Positions 25,349 to 32,568 of a stretch of 64,000 nt of DNA are shown in pieces. Position 1 is the first letter of the stretch; each line of letters opens with the position of its first letter. Location: positions 1 through 64,000 of the forward strand of contig CAYWJA010000002.1 in the NCBI GenBank assembly GCA_964458485.1, in the 5' to 3' direction. The notes beneath the pieces were generated by a model. It was given only the letters and a program-made list of their open reading frames with translations, did not search any database and had not been told where the DNA came from. The translations under genes were made by a program, and so were the position numbers. The stretch comes from CAYWJA01 sp964458485 (GTDB lineage: Bacteria; Patescibacteriota; Gracilibacteria; UM-FILTER-43-11).

Positions 25349-26410
25349 ATGAAAAAAGTAGCAATACTCGGTGCAACCGGTATGGTTGGCCAACGTTTTA
25401 TAACACTGCTTAATAATCACCCTTGGTTTGAGGTGGTGTGCCTTGCAGCATCTCCGAGTTCGGCAGGTAAGTCATATGCAGATGCTGTGGCAGGTAGGTG
25501 GTTAATGGATGACCCAATACCAGACAACCTATCTGACGTTGTAGTAAAACAGGTCGATGACATAAGTTCAGTAAAAGATGAAGTGGATTTTGTCTTCAGC
25601 GCATTTAATATGGATAAACAAGCTATTCGAGACCTTGAAGATGCTTATGCTGAAGCTGGGGTGCCTGTTGTTTCCAATAATTCTGCACATAGATGGACGG
25701 AAGACATTCCAATGATTATTCCGGAAGTAAATCCACATCATTTAGATCTTATAGAAACTCAGAAAAAGAATCGTGGGTGGGATAGGGGATTTATTGTTAC
25801 AAAACCTAACTGCAGTATTCAAAGTTATGTACCAGTTGTATCTGCTTTAATGGAATATGAGCCGGATAGGCTTTTTATTACAACAATGCAGGCGATTTCC
25901 GGTTCCGGAAAATTATTAAAAGATTCCCCTCAAATACACGATAATGTAATTCCACTAGCCGGTGAGGAGGAAAAATCTGAAAAAGAGCCACTTAAAATTT
26001 TTGGGAGCTTATCTAGCTCCGGTATACAAAATCATTCAATGACCATTACAGCTCATTGCCACCGAGTATCCGCAGAAGATGGACACATGGCAGCGGTTTC
26101 AATTGGTTTTAAAAACAAGCCGTCTGTAGATGAGATTTTAGATCGCATACAAAACTATGAACCGGAAACCGTCAAACTCGATCTTCCAAGTGCGCCGAGG
26201 CCAACAATTACATATGTTGAGGGTGATGACAGGCCACAAACTAAACTCGATCGTGACACTGGTGATGGGATGGGGATTGTTGTAGGTCGTCTTCGCGATT
26301 GTCCGCTTTTGGATTATAGAATGCTTACCTTATCTCACAATACAATTCGCGGTGCTGCAGGTGGGGCGATTTTGACGGCGGAATTACTGAAAACAAAGGG
26401 ATATATTTAG
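25349..26410 (+). CDS. asd: Aspartate-semialdehyde dehydrogenase
   Basis: Reduces aspartyl phosphate to aspartate semialdehyde, the step between the aspartokinase and homoserine dehydrogenase domains of the upstream fusion. 353 residues from MKKVAILGATGMVGQRF, with the NADP-binding GATGMVG, the catalytic Cys in TKPNCSIQSYV, and HCHRVSAEDGHMAAVS carrying substrate-binding residues. The length and the TKPNCS context match the archaeal/fungal-type Asd subfamily. An open extension to 25286 merely translates the 12-bp repeats (PIGSPIGS...), so I start at 25349. Last gene of the operon; a REP pair follows. Confidence 0.95.
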   Translation: MKKVAILGATGMVGQRFITLLNNHPWFEVVCLAASPSSAGKSYADAVAGRWLMDDPIPDNLSDVVVKQVDDISSVKDEVDFVFSAFNMDKQAIRDLEDAYAEAGVPVVSNNSAHRWTEDIPMIIPEVNPHHLDLIETQKKNRGWDRGFIVTKPNCSIQSYVPVVSALMEYEPDRLFITTMQAISGSGKLLKDSPQIHDNVIPLAGEEEKSEKEPLKIFGSLSSSGIQNHSMTITAHCHRVSAEDGHMAAVSIGFKNKPSVDEILDRIQNYEPETVKLDLPSAPRPTITYVEGDDRPQTKLDRDTGDGMGIVVGRLRDCPLLDYRMLTLSHNTIRGAAGGAILTAELLKTKGYI

Positions 26411-26430
26411 CATTGTCGGATTCACGCTTT

Positions 26431-26511
26431 GTCATCCCGGACTTGATCCGGGATCCACCGCCTGCGAGCATAACATGGATCCTGACCCCGATGAAATCGG
26501 GACAGGATGAC
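26431..26511. repeat. REP-like inverted pair (81 bp)
   Basis: GTCATCCCGGACTTGATCCG facing a copy ending CGGGACAGGATGAC. Same length as 6321-6401. Confidence 0.75.
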
Positions 26512-26552
26512 AAAGAGTAAAGCAAACATACCATTATTTAAAAATTATTAAT

Positions 26553-26909
26553 ATGAAACCACAAATTAAAGCAATTTATATTTGCATTAAAAATATGGAT
26601 CGGGCTATTAAATTTTATGAAGAAATATTTGATAAAAAAGTATCTTCATACGACAAAAGAATGAGCTCATTTGAGTTTGATAATTTATCATTTCTTCTTT
26701 TTGATCCTAAAATGGACAATGAAGAAGTTGTTTATGGAAATAATGTAATACCGAATGTTGAAGTAGATGATATTAATAAAATGATGGATTTTATAAGGAA
26801 AAAAGAATGTAAAATTATTATGCCATTACAGCAAATTGGACGATATTTGATTTTCCAAATAGAAGATATTGAGGGGAATATTGTTGAATTTTACCAGTTG
26901 ACAACTTAA
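26553..26909 (+). CDS. VOC (glyoxalase/bleomycin-resistance fold) protein
   Basis: 118 residues forming a single vicinal-oxygen-chelate domain of two beta-alpha-beta-beta-beta units: IKAIYICIKNMDRAIKFYEEIFDKKV at the start and YLIFQIEDIEGNIVEFYQL at the end. The last segment provides the Glu usually used as a metal ligand. Family members include glyoxalases, dioxygenases and antibiotic-binding proteins, and the substrate cannot be told. It precedes the LysE-type exporter by about 25 bp and is probably cotranscribed with it. Confidence 0.85.
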   Translation: MKPQIKAIYICIKNMDRAIKFYEEIFDKKVSSYDKRMSSFEFDNLSFLLFDPKMDNEEVVYGNNVIPNVEVDDINKMMDFIRKKECKIIMPLQQIGRYLIFQIEDIEGNIVEFYQLTT

Positions 26910-26933
26910 TCCTTAGTTCTTAATCCTTTAAAT
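26907..26933. repeat. Word repeat of the TTAATCCT family before a start codon
   Basis: TTAATCCTTAG, TTCTTAATCCTTT directly ahead of the ATG at 26934. It shares vocabulary with 1960-1990. Confidence 0.55.
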
Positions 26934-27560
26934 ATGGAATATTTCGCTCTCATCTGGACAGTAACAACAATTCATATCCTCGGCTGTATAAGCCCTGGGC
27001 CGGATTTTGTGATGGCTGTTAAAAATTCGTTAACATATTCACGTAAAACAGGTATATATACGGCGCTCGGATTTGTACTTGGTATGGCTGTACATCTTGC
27101 TTATTGCGTTGCAGGAGTTGCCTTTATAATCGCAAAATCTATAATTATTTTTAATATAATTAAGTTACTTGGTGCAGGATATCTTATGTATATAGGTATA
27201 AAATCCATAATGTCTAAATCATCTCAAATCGATATTGTACAACAGGATAAAAAGAAAGATATTAGTCCTTTGGCAGCAGTGCGAATGGGTTTTTTGACTA
27301 ACATATTAAATCCAAAAGCTACTATTTTCTTTTTGAGCTTATTTACACTTGTAATTTCACCAACAACACCAGCATTCATCTTGGTTATTATGAGTTTGAT
27401 TATGATTACTTTTGCATTTTTATGGTTTTCTCTTGTTGCAATATTTTTTACACAAAAGGCAGTCCAGTCGGCTTATAGTAGATTCCAAAAGGTTCTTAAT
27501 AAAGTTTTTGGAGGCTTGCTAATTGTTATGGGTGTGAAGGTTGCGTTGGCTGAGAGATAA
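26934..27560 (+). CDS. LysE/RhtB-family amino-acid exporter
   Basis: 208 residues with about six membrane segments. The N-terminal signature (ISPGPDFVMAVKNSLTYSRKTGIYTALGFVLG) is that of RhtB/LysE proteins, followed by GFLTNILNPKATIFFLSLF, also conserved. RhtB members export homoserine, threonine and related neutral amino acids. Its position just after the thrA-thrC-asd operon makes a threonine or homoserine efflux role attractive, but that rests on context. The start at ATG 26934 directly follows a word repeat and has no Shine-Dalgarno. Confidence 0.9.
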   Translation: MEYFALIWTVTTIHILGCISPGPDFVMAVKNSLTYSRKTGIYTALGFVLGMAVHLAYCVAGVAFIIAKSIIIFNIIKLLGAGYLMYIGIKSIMSKSSQIDIVQQDKKKDISPLAAVRMGFLTNILNPKATIFFLSLFTLVISPTTPAFILVIMSLIMITFAFLWFSLVAIFFTQKAVQSAYSRFQKVLNKVFGGLLIVMGVKVALAER

Positions 27561-27567
27561 ACACGGC

Positions 27568-27596
27568 TTGTATTTTTTTGAGAAAACGGATAAACT
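27568..27596 (+). promoter_or_regulatory. tRNA-His promoter
   Basis: TTGTAT at 27568-27573, a 17-bp spacer and TAAACT at 27591-27596, about 34 bp before the mature tRNA 5' end. Confidence 0.55.
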
Positions 27597-27629
27597 ATTC
27601 TCGCCCCAATAGGGAGATGATACTTATAT

Positions 27630-27707
27630 GGCGGGTGTAGCTCAGTTGGTTAGAGCGTCCGGTTGTGGTCCGGAAGGTCATGGGTTCGAACCCCATCACT
27701 CGCCCCA
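27630..27707 (+). tRNA. tRNA-His (GTG anticodon)
   Basis: Cloverleaf is complete. The acceptor arm GGCGGGTG pairs with CACTCGCC over 8 bp, including the extra G-1:C73 pair diagnostic of tRNA-His. The D-arm contains AGCTCAGTTGGTTAGAGC. The anticodon arm is TCCGG-TTGTGGT-CCGGA with anticodon GTG. The T-arm is ATGGG-TTCGAAC-CCCAT. CCA is encoded. The segment CTCGCCCCAATAGG at 27600-27613 partly repeats the tRNA 3' end. Confidence 0.97.
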
Positions 27708-27741
27708 CTAGGCTTTTTTTAGTATTTTAAATATGATCCCC

Positions 27742-27770
27742 TTGAAAAAAGTTGAAAAATTTGGTATAAT
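27742..27770 (+). promoter_or_regulatory. Promoter of the MscS-related gene
   Basis: TTGAAA at 27742-27747, a 17-bp spacer and TATAAT at 27765-27770. Confidence 0.75.
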
Positions 27771-27780
27771 ATAAAGATAT

Positions 27781-27833
27781 ACCTATAGGAGATCCAATAG
27801 GTGAACCCAATTGGAGATCTAATAGGGGTTGTA
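27781..27833 (+). repeat. GATCCAATAGG-type hairpin in a 5' leader
   Basis: Words ACCTATAGGAGATCCAATAGG and CCAATTGGAGATCTAATAGG lie between the promoter and the ATG at 27858, so they are transcribed. The arrangement promoter, then this word hairpin, then gene is repeated at 53841-53974 on the other strand. Confidence 0.65.
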
Positions 27834-27857
27834 ATCGAATTTACTTCAATCGATATC

Positions 27858-28586
27858 ATGAAAGAGCTGCTTACACAAGTCACCACCAGCTTAATTAAAA
27901 CAGTCAATGTGAAAGTTGATAATTTTATTAATCTTAGCCCTTATATTTTGGGAGGTATCGCTATATTTTTATTTGGATGGATTTTGGCAATACTTGCAGA
28001 TAAAGCAATTGTTGGACTTGGACATAAGATAAAGCTGGAATTTCTTGCGGATAAGATTGGATTAAAACACTTTCTTGATCATCATAAGATGAAAATAACT
28101 CCATCTAAAGTTATTGCAAAAAGTATAAAGGGCTACTTAATATTTGTGTTTTTTATTGAAGCAACAAAGGTAGCACAATTAAAACAAATTGCTGTATTTT
28201 TAGATAAGGTTAACTCTTATATCCCAGAAGTAATCATTGCACTTTTTATTATGCTTGTTGCAATACGTATAGGGCGGACATTGCAAAGCCTGATTACAAC
28301 ATCATTAAATTTTGCAAAAGCAAATACAGCTAATGTGCTTGGTATGGCTGCTAAATATACAATGGTCACATTTGGAGTACTTGCTGCGCTTTCGCAGCTT
28401 CAGATAGCTGAAATATTAATCAATATCATGTTTATTGGTTTTATTTCATTTTTAACTATTGCCGGTGGACTTGCTTTTGGACTTGGTGGGAAAGAAGTCG
28501 TTCAACAACTTCTGGAAGATATTAAAAGAGTTGAGATTAAGGAAATTAGGAAGGAAATTAGGGATGAGATAAAACATAAAAAGTAA
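27858..28586 (+). CDS. MscS-related conserved TM-helix membrane protein
   Basis: 242 residues from MKELLTQVTTSL. About four membrane segments: 26-50 (ILGGIAIFLFGWILAILAD), a segment near 100, one near 125-145 (VIIALFIMLVAIRIG), and the long pair 170-215. The last helix, ISFLTIAGGLAFGLGGKEVV, resembles the pore-lining TM3 of MscS channels and the 'conserved TM helix' family. A beta domain as in full MscS is missing; the C-terminus is a charged helix. A role in osmotic gating is possible but not shown. The frame is open to a GTG at 27801, but that region is repeat DNA. Confidence 0.8.
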   Translation: MKELLTQVTTSLIKTVNVKVDNFINLSPYILGGIAIFLFGWILAILADKAIVGLGHKIKLEFLADKIGLKHFLDHHKMKITPSKVIAKSIKGYLIFVFFIEATKVAQLKQIAVFLDKVNSYIPEVIIALFIMLVAIRIGRTLQSLITTSLNFAKANTANVLGMAAKYTMVTFGVLAALSQLQIAEILINIMFIGFISFLTIAGGLAFGLGGKEVVQQLLEDIKRVEIKEIRKEIRDEIKHKK

Positions 28587-28762
28587 TTTCGCATTTCGCA
28601 TTTCTGATTTCGCATTTAAATGTAACATTGCGCATTTGGCATTTTACTAATAATTGATTAGTCAATATCTGTTAGTCAGTATTTGTACTATTTAGTTAGT
28701 TAGTAAATGCAAAATACTGATTGCAAAATGACAATGCGAAATCAGAAATGCGAAATGCGAAA
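28587..28762. repeat. TTTCGCATT-type word hairpin upstream of leuS
   Basis: 30-bp perfect inverted arms at 28587-28616 and 28733-28762, built of the words TTTCGCA and TTTCTGA, with a degenerate inner region (CATTTTACTAATAATTGATTAG...). Not followed by T residues. Confidence 0.85.
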
Positions 28763-28833
28763 TGAATAAACTCTTATTTTCTTTAGAGTGAAAATAGTTT
28801 ATACTATCTCTCGTAATTAACCCAAGTTTATTC

Positions 28834-31260
28834 ATGTACGATCCAAGTAAGATAGAACCTAAATGGCAAAAGTATTGGTTAAAGAATAAAACTTTTAAAT
28901 ATGAGGATGATCCTAAGGGTAAGAAATATTATATTCTAGATATGTTTCCTTATCCAAGTGGTGCCGGTTTGCACGTTGGTCATCCGGAAGGTTATACGGC
29001 TACAGATATTATAAGCAGGTATAAAAGAATGAATGGTTTTAACGTACTTCATCCTATGGGGTGGGATGCTTTTGGTTTACCTGCAGAGAATTATGCCATT
29101 AAAACCAAAGTACATCCCAAAGAAAGTACATGGAAGAATATTGCAACATTCCGCACACAAATTCAGTCAATTGGCTTTTCTTATGATTGGGATCGTGAGA
29201 TTAATACTGCATCAAAAGAATATTACAAATGGACGCAATGGTTCTTTTTATTTTTATACAAAAACGGACTTGCTTACAAAAAAAATGCCCCGGTAAATTG
29301 GTGCGAAAGCTGTAAAACAGTTTTGGCAAATGAACAGGTTGTAAACGAAAAATGTGAACGTTGTGATAATGATGTGATTCAAAAGCAGATGTCTCAATGG
29401 TTCTTTAGGATTACTGATTTTATTGAAGATAATAAAAAGACCAGCGGACTTTTGTCTGGTTTAGATAAAATTGATTGGCCTCATGGAACGTTGGCTGGTC
29501 AAAGGAATTGGATAGGTAAAAGTAAGGGCTGTAATGTATCGTGGAAAGTTGATGGATTTGATTTTAAATTTGATACTTATACAACAACTGTAGATACAAT
29601 ATATGGTGTAACTTTTGCAGTTATATCTCCGGAACATCCGAAGCTACTTGAGATAGTTTCTGATGGTCAAATGAGTGATGTTTTAAAATATACTCAAGAG
29701 TCTCAAAATAAAACGGAGCTTGAACGCATGGCGGATGATAAGGAAAAAACAGGTGTATTTACTGGTGCACATTTAATTCATCCATTTACAGGCAAGAAAG
29801 TACCTTTATATGTGGCAGATTATGTTTTAATGAACTATGGTACAGGTGTTGTGATGGGGGTGCCAGCCCATGATCAGCGTGATATGGATTTTGCGAAAAG
29901 GTATAATATTCCCATTGTTCAATCTGTAAAGCTCAGTGATGGTGAAACTTTTGTATATGATGATGTGGATAAATATAATGTAGAAGGAGAATTAATTGAC
30001 TCAGGTGATTTTACTGGAATGCCGATTTTGGAAGCACGTGAAAAGATTGTTGAAAAATTGAAAAAGAAGAAAATGGGTGAATTTTCAATTCAATACAAAC
30101 TACGTGATTGGCTAGTATCACGTCAGCGATATTGGGGTGCTCCAATACCAATTATTTATTGTAATAGATGTGGTGAAGTTCCGGTACCAGAAGAAAATTT
30201 ACCTGTGGAATTACCAGAAGATGTTGATTTTGTACCAACTGGTGAAAGCCCGCTAACTTCATCGAAAGTGTTTCACGACGTAGAATGCCCTAAGTGTAAT
30301 GGAAGTGCTTACAGAGAATCAGATACAATGGATACTTTTGTATGCTCCTCTTGGTATATGTTCCGTTTTGCGGATCCGCATAATAATGACAAGGTTATAT
30401 CAAAAAAATCTATGAAAAATTGGTGTCCGGTAGATCTTTATGTTGGTGGTGCTGAGCATACTGTTTTACATCTTTTATACGCACGTTTTTTCACAAAAGC
30501 ATTGCATAGATATGGATACATAGATTTTGATGAACCTTTTTTAAAGTTACGGCATCAGGGAATGATTCTTGGTGAGGATGGTGAAAAAATGAGTAAGACT
30601 CGTGGCAATGTAGTAAATCCGGATGATGTGATAAAACAATATGGTGCAGATACTTTAAGGCTTTATGAAATGTTTATAGGCCCATTTGATGCTATGAAAC
30701 CATGGAGTACAAAAAGTATCGAAGGATCATTTCGATTTCTGCAAAAGGTTTGGCGTCTTGTTGAGGAAGGGAATTTATCGGATGATAAACCTGATGAAAA
30801 TATTAATCGTCTTACTCATAAAACAATCAAAAAGGTTACAGGAGATATTGAAAATTTTGATTTTAATACTGCGATTTCTCAAATGATGATACTTGCGAAT
30901 GAATTCTTGAAATTAAAAAAAATTCCAAAAGAAGTTATAGAAAAGTTAATTTTGATTCTTTCGCCTTTTGCACCACATATGTGTGAGGAGTTATGGGAAA
31001 TGCTTGGTAACAAAAAAATACTTGCTTATGAAAAATGGCCAGTATTTGATCCGGATTTAGTTGTAGATAATGAATTTGAATTGGTGTTTTCTGTAAATGG
31101 TAAAAAGCGCGGATCTAAAATGGTCTCTGTTGATATATCAGAAGAAGATGCTATTAGTGCAGCTATGGAAGATGAAGCTGTGCAGAGGAATATTAAAGGG
31201 AAAGATGTAATTAAGAAGATTTATGTGAAGGGGAAGCTTGTTAATGTTGTGGTGAAATAA
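28834..31260 (+). CDS. leuS: Leucyl-tRNA synthetase
   Basis: Class I synthetase charging tRNA-Leu. 808 residues with the HIGH-type motif PYPSGAGLHVGHPEGY, the DAFGLPAENYAIKT segment, Cys clusters in the zinc-type insert (CESCKTV...CERCD and CNRCGE...CPKCNG), the CP1 editing domain (about 220-400) with ATTVDTIYGVTF-like sequence and GVVMGVPAHDQRD, and the KMSKS motif EDGEKMSKTRGNVVNP. Full length. It is flanked on both sides by hairpins with near-identical arms. A possible weak -10 (TATACT, 28800-28805) lies 28 bp before the ATG; there is no Shine-Dalgarno. Confidence 0.97.
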   Translation: MYDPSKIEPKWQKYWLKNKTFKYEDDPKGKKYYILDMFPYPSGAGLHVGHPEGYTATDIISRYKRMNGFNVLHPMGWDAFGLPAENYAIKTKVHPKESTWKNIATFRTQIQSIGFSYDWDREINTASKEYYKWTQWFFLFLYKNGLAYKKNAPVNWCESCKTVLANEQVVNEKCERCDNDVIQKQMSQWFFRITDFIEDNKKTSGLLSGLDKIDWPHGTLAGQRNWIGKSKGCNVSWKVDGFDFKFDTYTTTVDTIYGVTFAVISPEHPKLLEIVSDGQMSDVLKYTQESQNKTELERMADDKEKTGVFTGAHLIHPFTGKKVPLYVADYVLMNYGTGVVMGVPAHDQRDMDFAKRYNIPIVQSVKLSDGETFVYDDVDKYNVEGELIDSGDFTGMPILEAREKIVEKLKKKKMGEFSIQYKLRDWLVSRQRYWGAPIPIIYCNRCGEVPVPEENLPVELPEDVDFVPTGESPLTSSKVFHDVECPKCNGSAYRESDTMDTFVCSSWYMFRFADPHNNDKVISKKSMKNWCPVDLYVGGAEHTVLHLLYARFFTKALHRYGYIDFDEPFLKLRHQGMILGEDGEKMSKTRGNVVNPDDVIKQYGADTLRLYEMFIGPFDAMKPWSTKSIEGSFRFLQKVWRLVEEGNLSDDKPDENINRLTHKTIKKVTGDIENFDFNTAISQMMILANEFLKLKKIPKEVIEKLILILSPFAPHMCEELWEMLGNKKILAYEKWPVFDPDLVVDNEFELVFSVNGKKRGSKMVSVDISEEDAISAAMEDEAVQRNIKGKDVIKKIYVKGKLVNVVVK

Positions 31261-31269
31261 TGATATTAA

Positions 31270-31469
31270 TTTCGCATTTCTGATTTCTGATTTCGCATTG
31301 CCATTTAGCATTTAGTATTTTACCCGTCCGTACCGGCACGGGTGGGCATTTACTAGCTAATTAAATAATACAAATTCTGATTAACAGATATTGATTGATG
31401 AATTATTAGTAAAATGCCAAATGTAAAATGTAACATTTGAATGCGAAATCAGAAATCAGAAATGCGAAA
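31270..31469. repeat. TTTCGCATT-type word hairpin downstream of leuS
   Basis: 30-bp perfect inverted arms at 31270-31299 and 31440-31469. The word order differs from the upstream hairpin, yet both arms here match each other exactly. The loop contains CCCGTCCGTACCGGCACGGG and TACTAGCTAATTAA. The right arm ends 3 bp before the pilX-like stop. Confidence 0.85.
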
Positions 31470-31472
31470 TAT

Positions 31473-32537
31473 TTAGTCCTGCTGGATTATAGTAAAATCA
31501 AACAACGGTACAGTCATTTTTGGTGTCACAGTTGATGTGATGGATTGTTTAAATTTTCTATAATAACCATCAGATTTAATTGTAAATGTGGGGTAGGGGA
31601 GCTGGGTTTGATCTGAATTCACCGTATACTCAATGTAAGGAATAATAGTTTTATCTCCAGCAGATGTATCCACATGTTCCAGTGGTGAAACTATTAAAAA
31701 TTCAAAATATAATTTGGATTGGCTATTGATAGTATTAATAAATTCTCTAATTGCCATTTTTTCCACTTTTGCTGTTTTTCCTTCATCATCAATTGTCAAC
31801 GTTACTGATCTGCCACTTGTTTTAAAGTCTTTTTCACATATTACAGAGCCTGAATCACTTAAACATCCTCCAGCTCCTTTTTTACCGGTAATCGGCATTA
31901 AAGTCCTTGATCCATCGGTTAATTTCCATAAAATGACTGCACTTTCATTGCTATCTTCGTCAATTTGTCCATCACCATCATAATCTTTTTCGTTAACAGG
32001 ATCTTCATTCAAACTACCGTCTTTATCGTTATCAATTTGTAAGTAAGGTGCTAATTTAATAATCGACTCAGGAATAGTAAAGGTAATATCAAGTGTTGTT
32101 GGTGCGAGTGTTTGAATGTTCGCTGTACCAGCATTAATTTTATTTGGTGCGTTTGCCGTAGATAATCTATTTGTATCTTTAAATAATGGAATAATTAATT
32201 TTTGTTTATTATAGATTTTACCGCTGTAAGTACCACTCTTATTAATACTTTCTATATTCCATTTGTTCTCCCATCCTTTTTTATCGAATTTAGTAGTACG
32301 ATATTCCTTTGTATTTGTTTCATAGCCTGCAAAATGCGGTGTTAATTCATAAAGAGCATCCTCAATACCAGCCTCTGCGGCCATGTAGGCTTTATTGCTT
32401 GCCTCTATACGCTGAATGGAGCGCATGTTTCTGATAATAAGTGCATTAATTGCAACAGATGCGATTAAAAGCAGAGTCACCAATCCTGTGATTAGTGGTA
32501 GTGAAACACCTTTATGATTTTTAATTAATTGTTGCAT
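31473..32537 (-). CDS. PilX-like minor pilin / pilus assembly protein
   Basis: Last gene of a fimT-pilV-pilW-pilX-ordered operon. 354 residues from MQQLIKNHKG, a 10-residue basic leader, then VSLPLITGLVTLLLIASVAINALI and NKAYMAAEAGIEDALYEL, the helix-plus-AAEAGIEDA pattern of PilX/GspK-like minor pilins. There is no Glu at +5, as in many such proteins. The secreted part contains an Asp-rich Ca-binding-like stretch (DNDKDGSLNEDPVNEKDYDG, about 172-191). It probably primes or caps type IV pilus assembly. The frame's first Met at 32552 lies in repeat words. Confidence 0.8.
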   Translation of the reverse strand: MQQLIKNHKGVSLPLITGLVTLLLIASVAINALIIRNMRSIQRIEASNKAYMAAEAGIEDALYELTPHFAGYETNTKEYRTTKFDKKGWENKWNIESINKSGTYSGKIYNKQKLIIPLFKDTNRLSTANAPNKINAGTANIQTLAPTTLDITFTIPESIIKLAPYLQIDNDKDGSLNEDPVNEKDYDGDGQIDEDSNESAVILWKLTDGSRTLMPITGKKGAGGCLSDSGSVICEKDFKTSGRSVTLTIDDEGKTAKVEKMAIREFINTINSQSKLYFEFLIVSPLEHVDTSAGDKTIIPYIEYTVNSDQTQLPYPTFTIKSDGYYRKFKQSITSTVTPKMTVPLFDFTIIQQD

Positions 32538-32544
32538 ATTATTT

Positions 32545-32562
32545 AGTCTCAAGTCTCAAGTG
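32545..32562. repeat. GTCTCAA word repeat before the pilX-like start
   Basis: Two GTCTCAA words between the pilW-like and pilX-like genes. Confidence 0.5.
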
Positions 32563-32568
32563 TAACTA

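Noticed and set aside
27598..27713. Attachment-site duplication of the tRNA-His 3' end (CTCGCCCCAATAGG upstream)
   Set aside because: The match is only about 13 of 14 bp, lies just 100 bp upstream, and no integrase or island is present between the copies. More likely a chance or slipped duplication.
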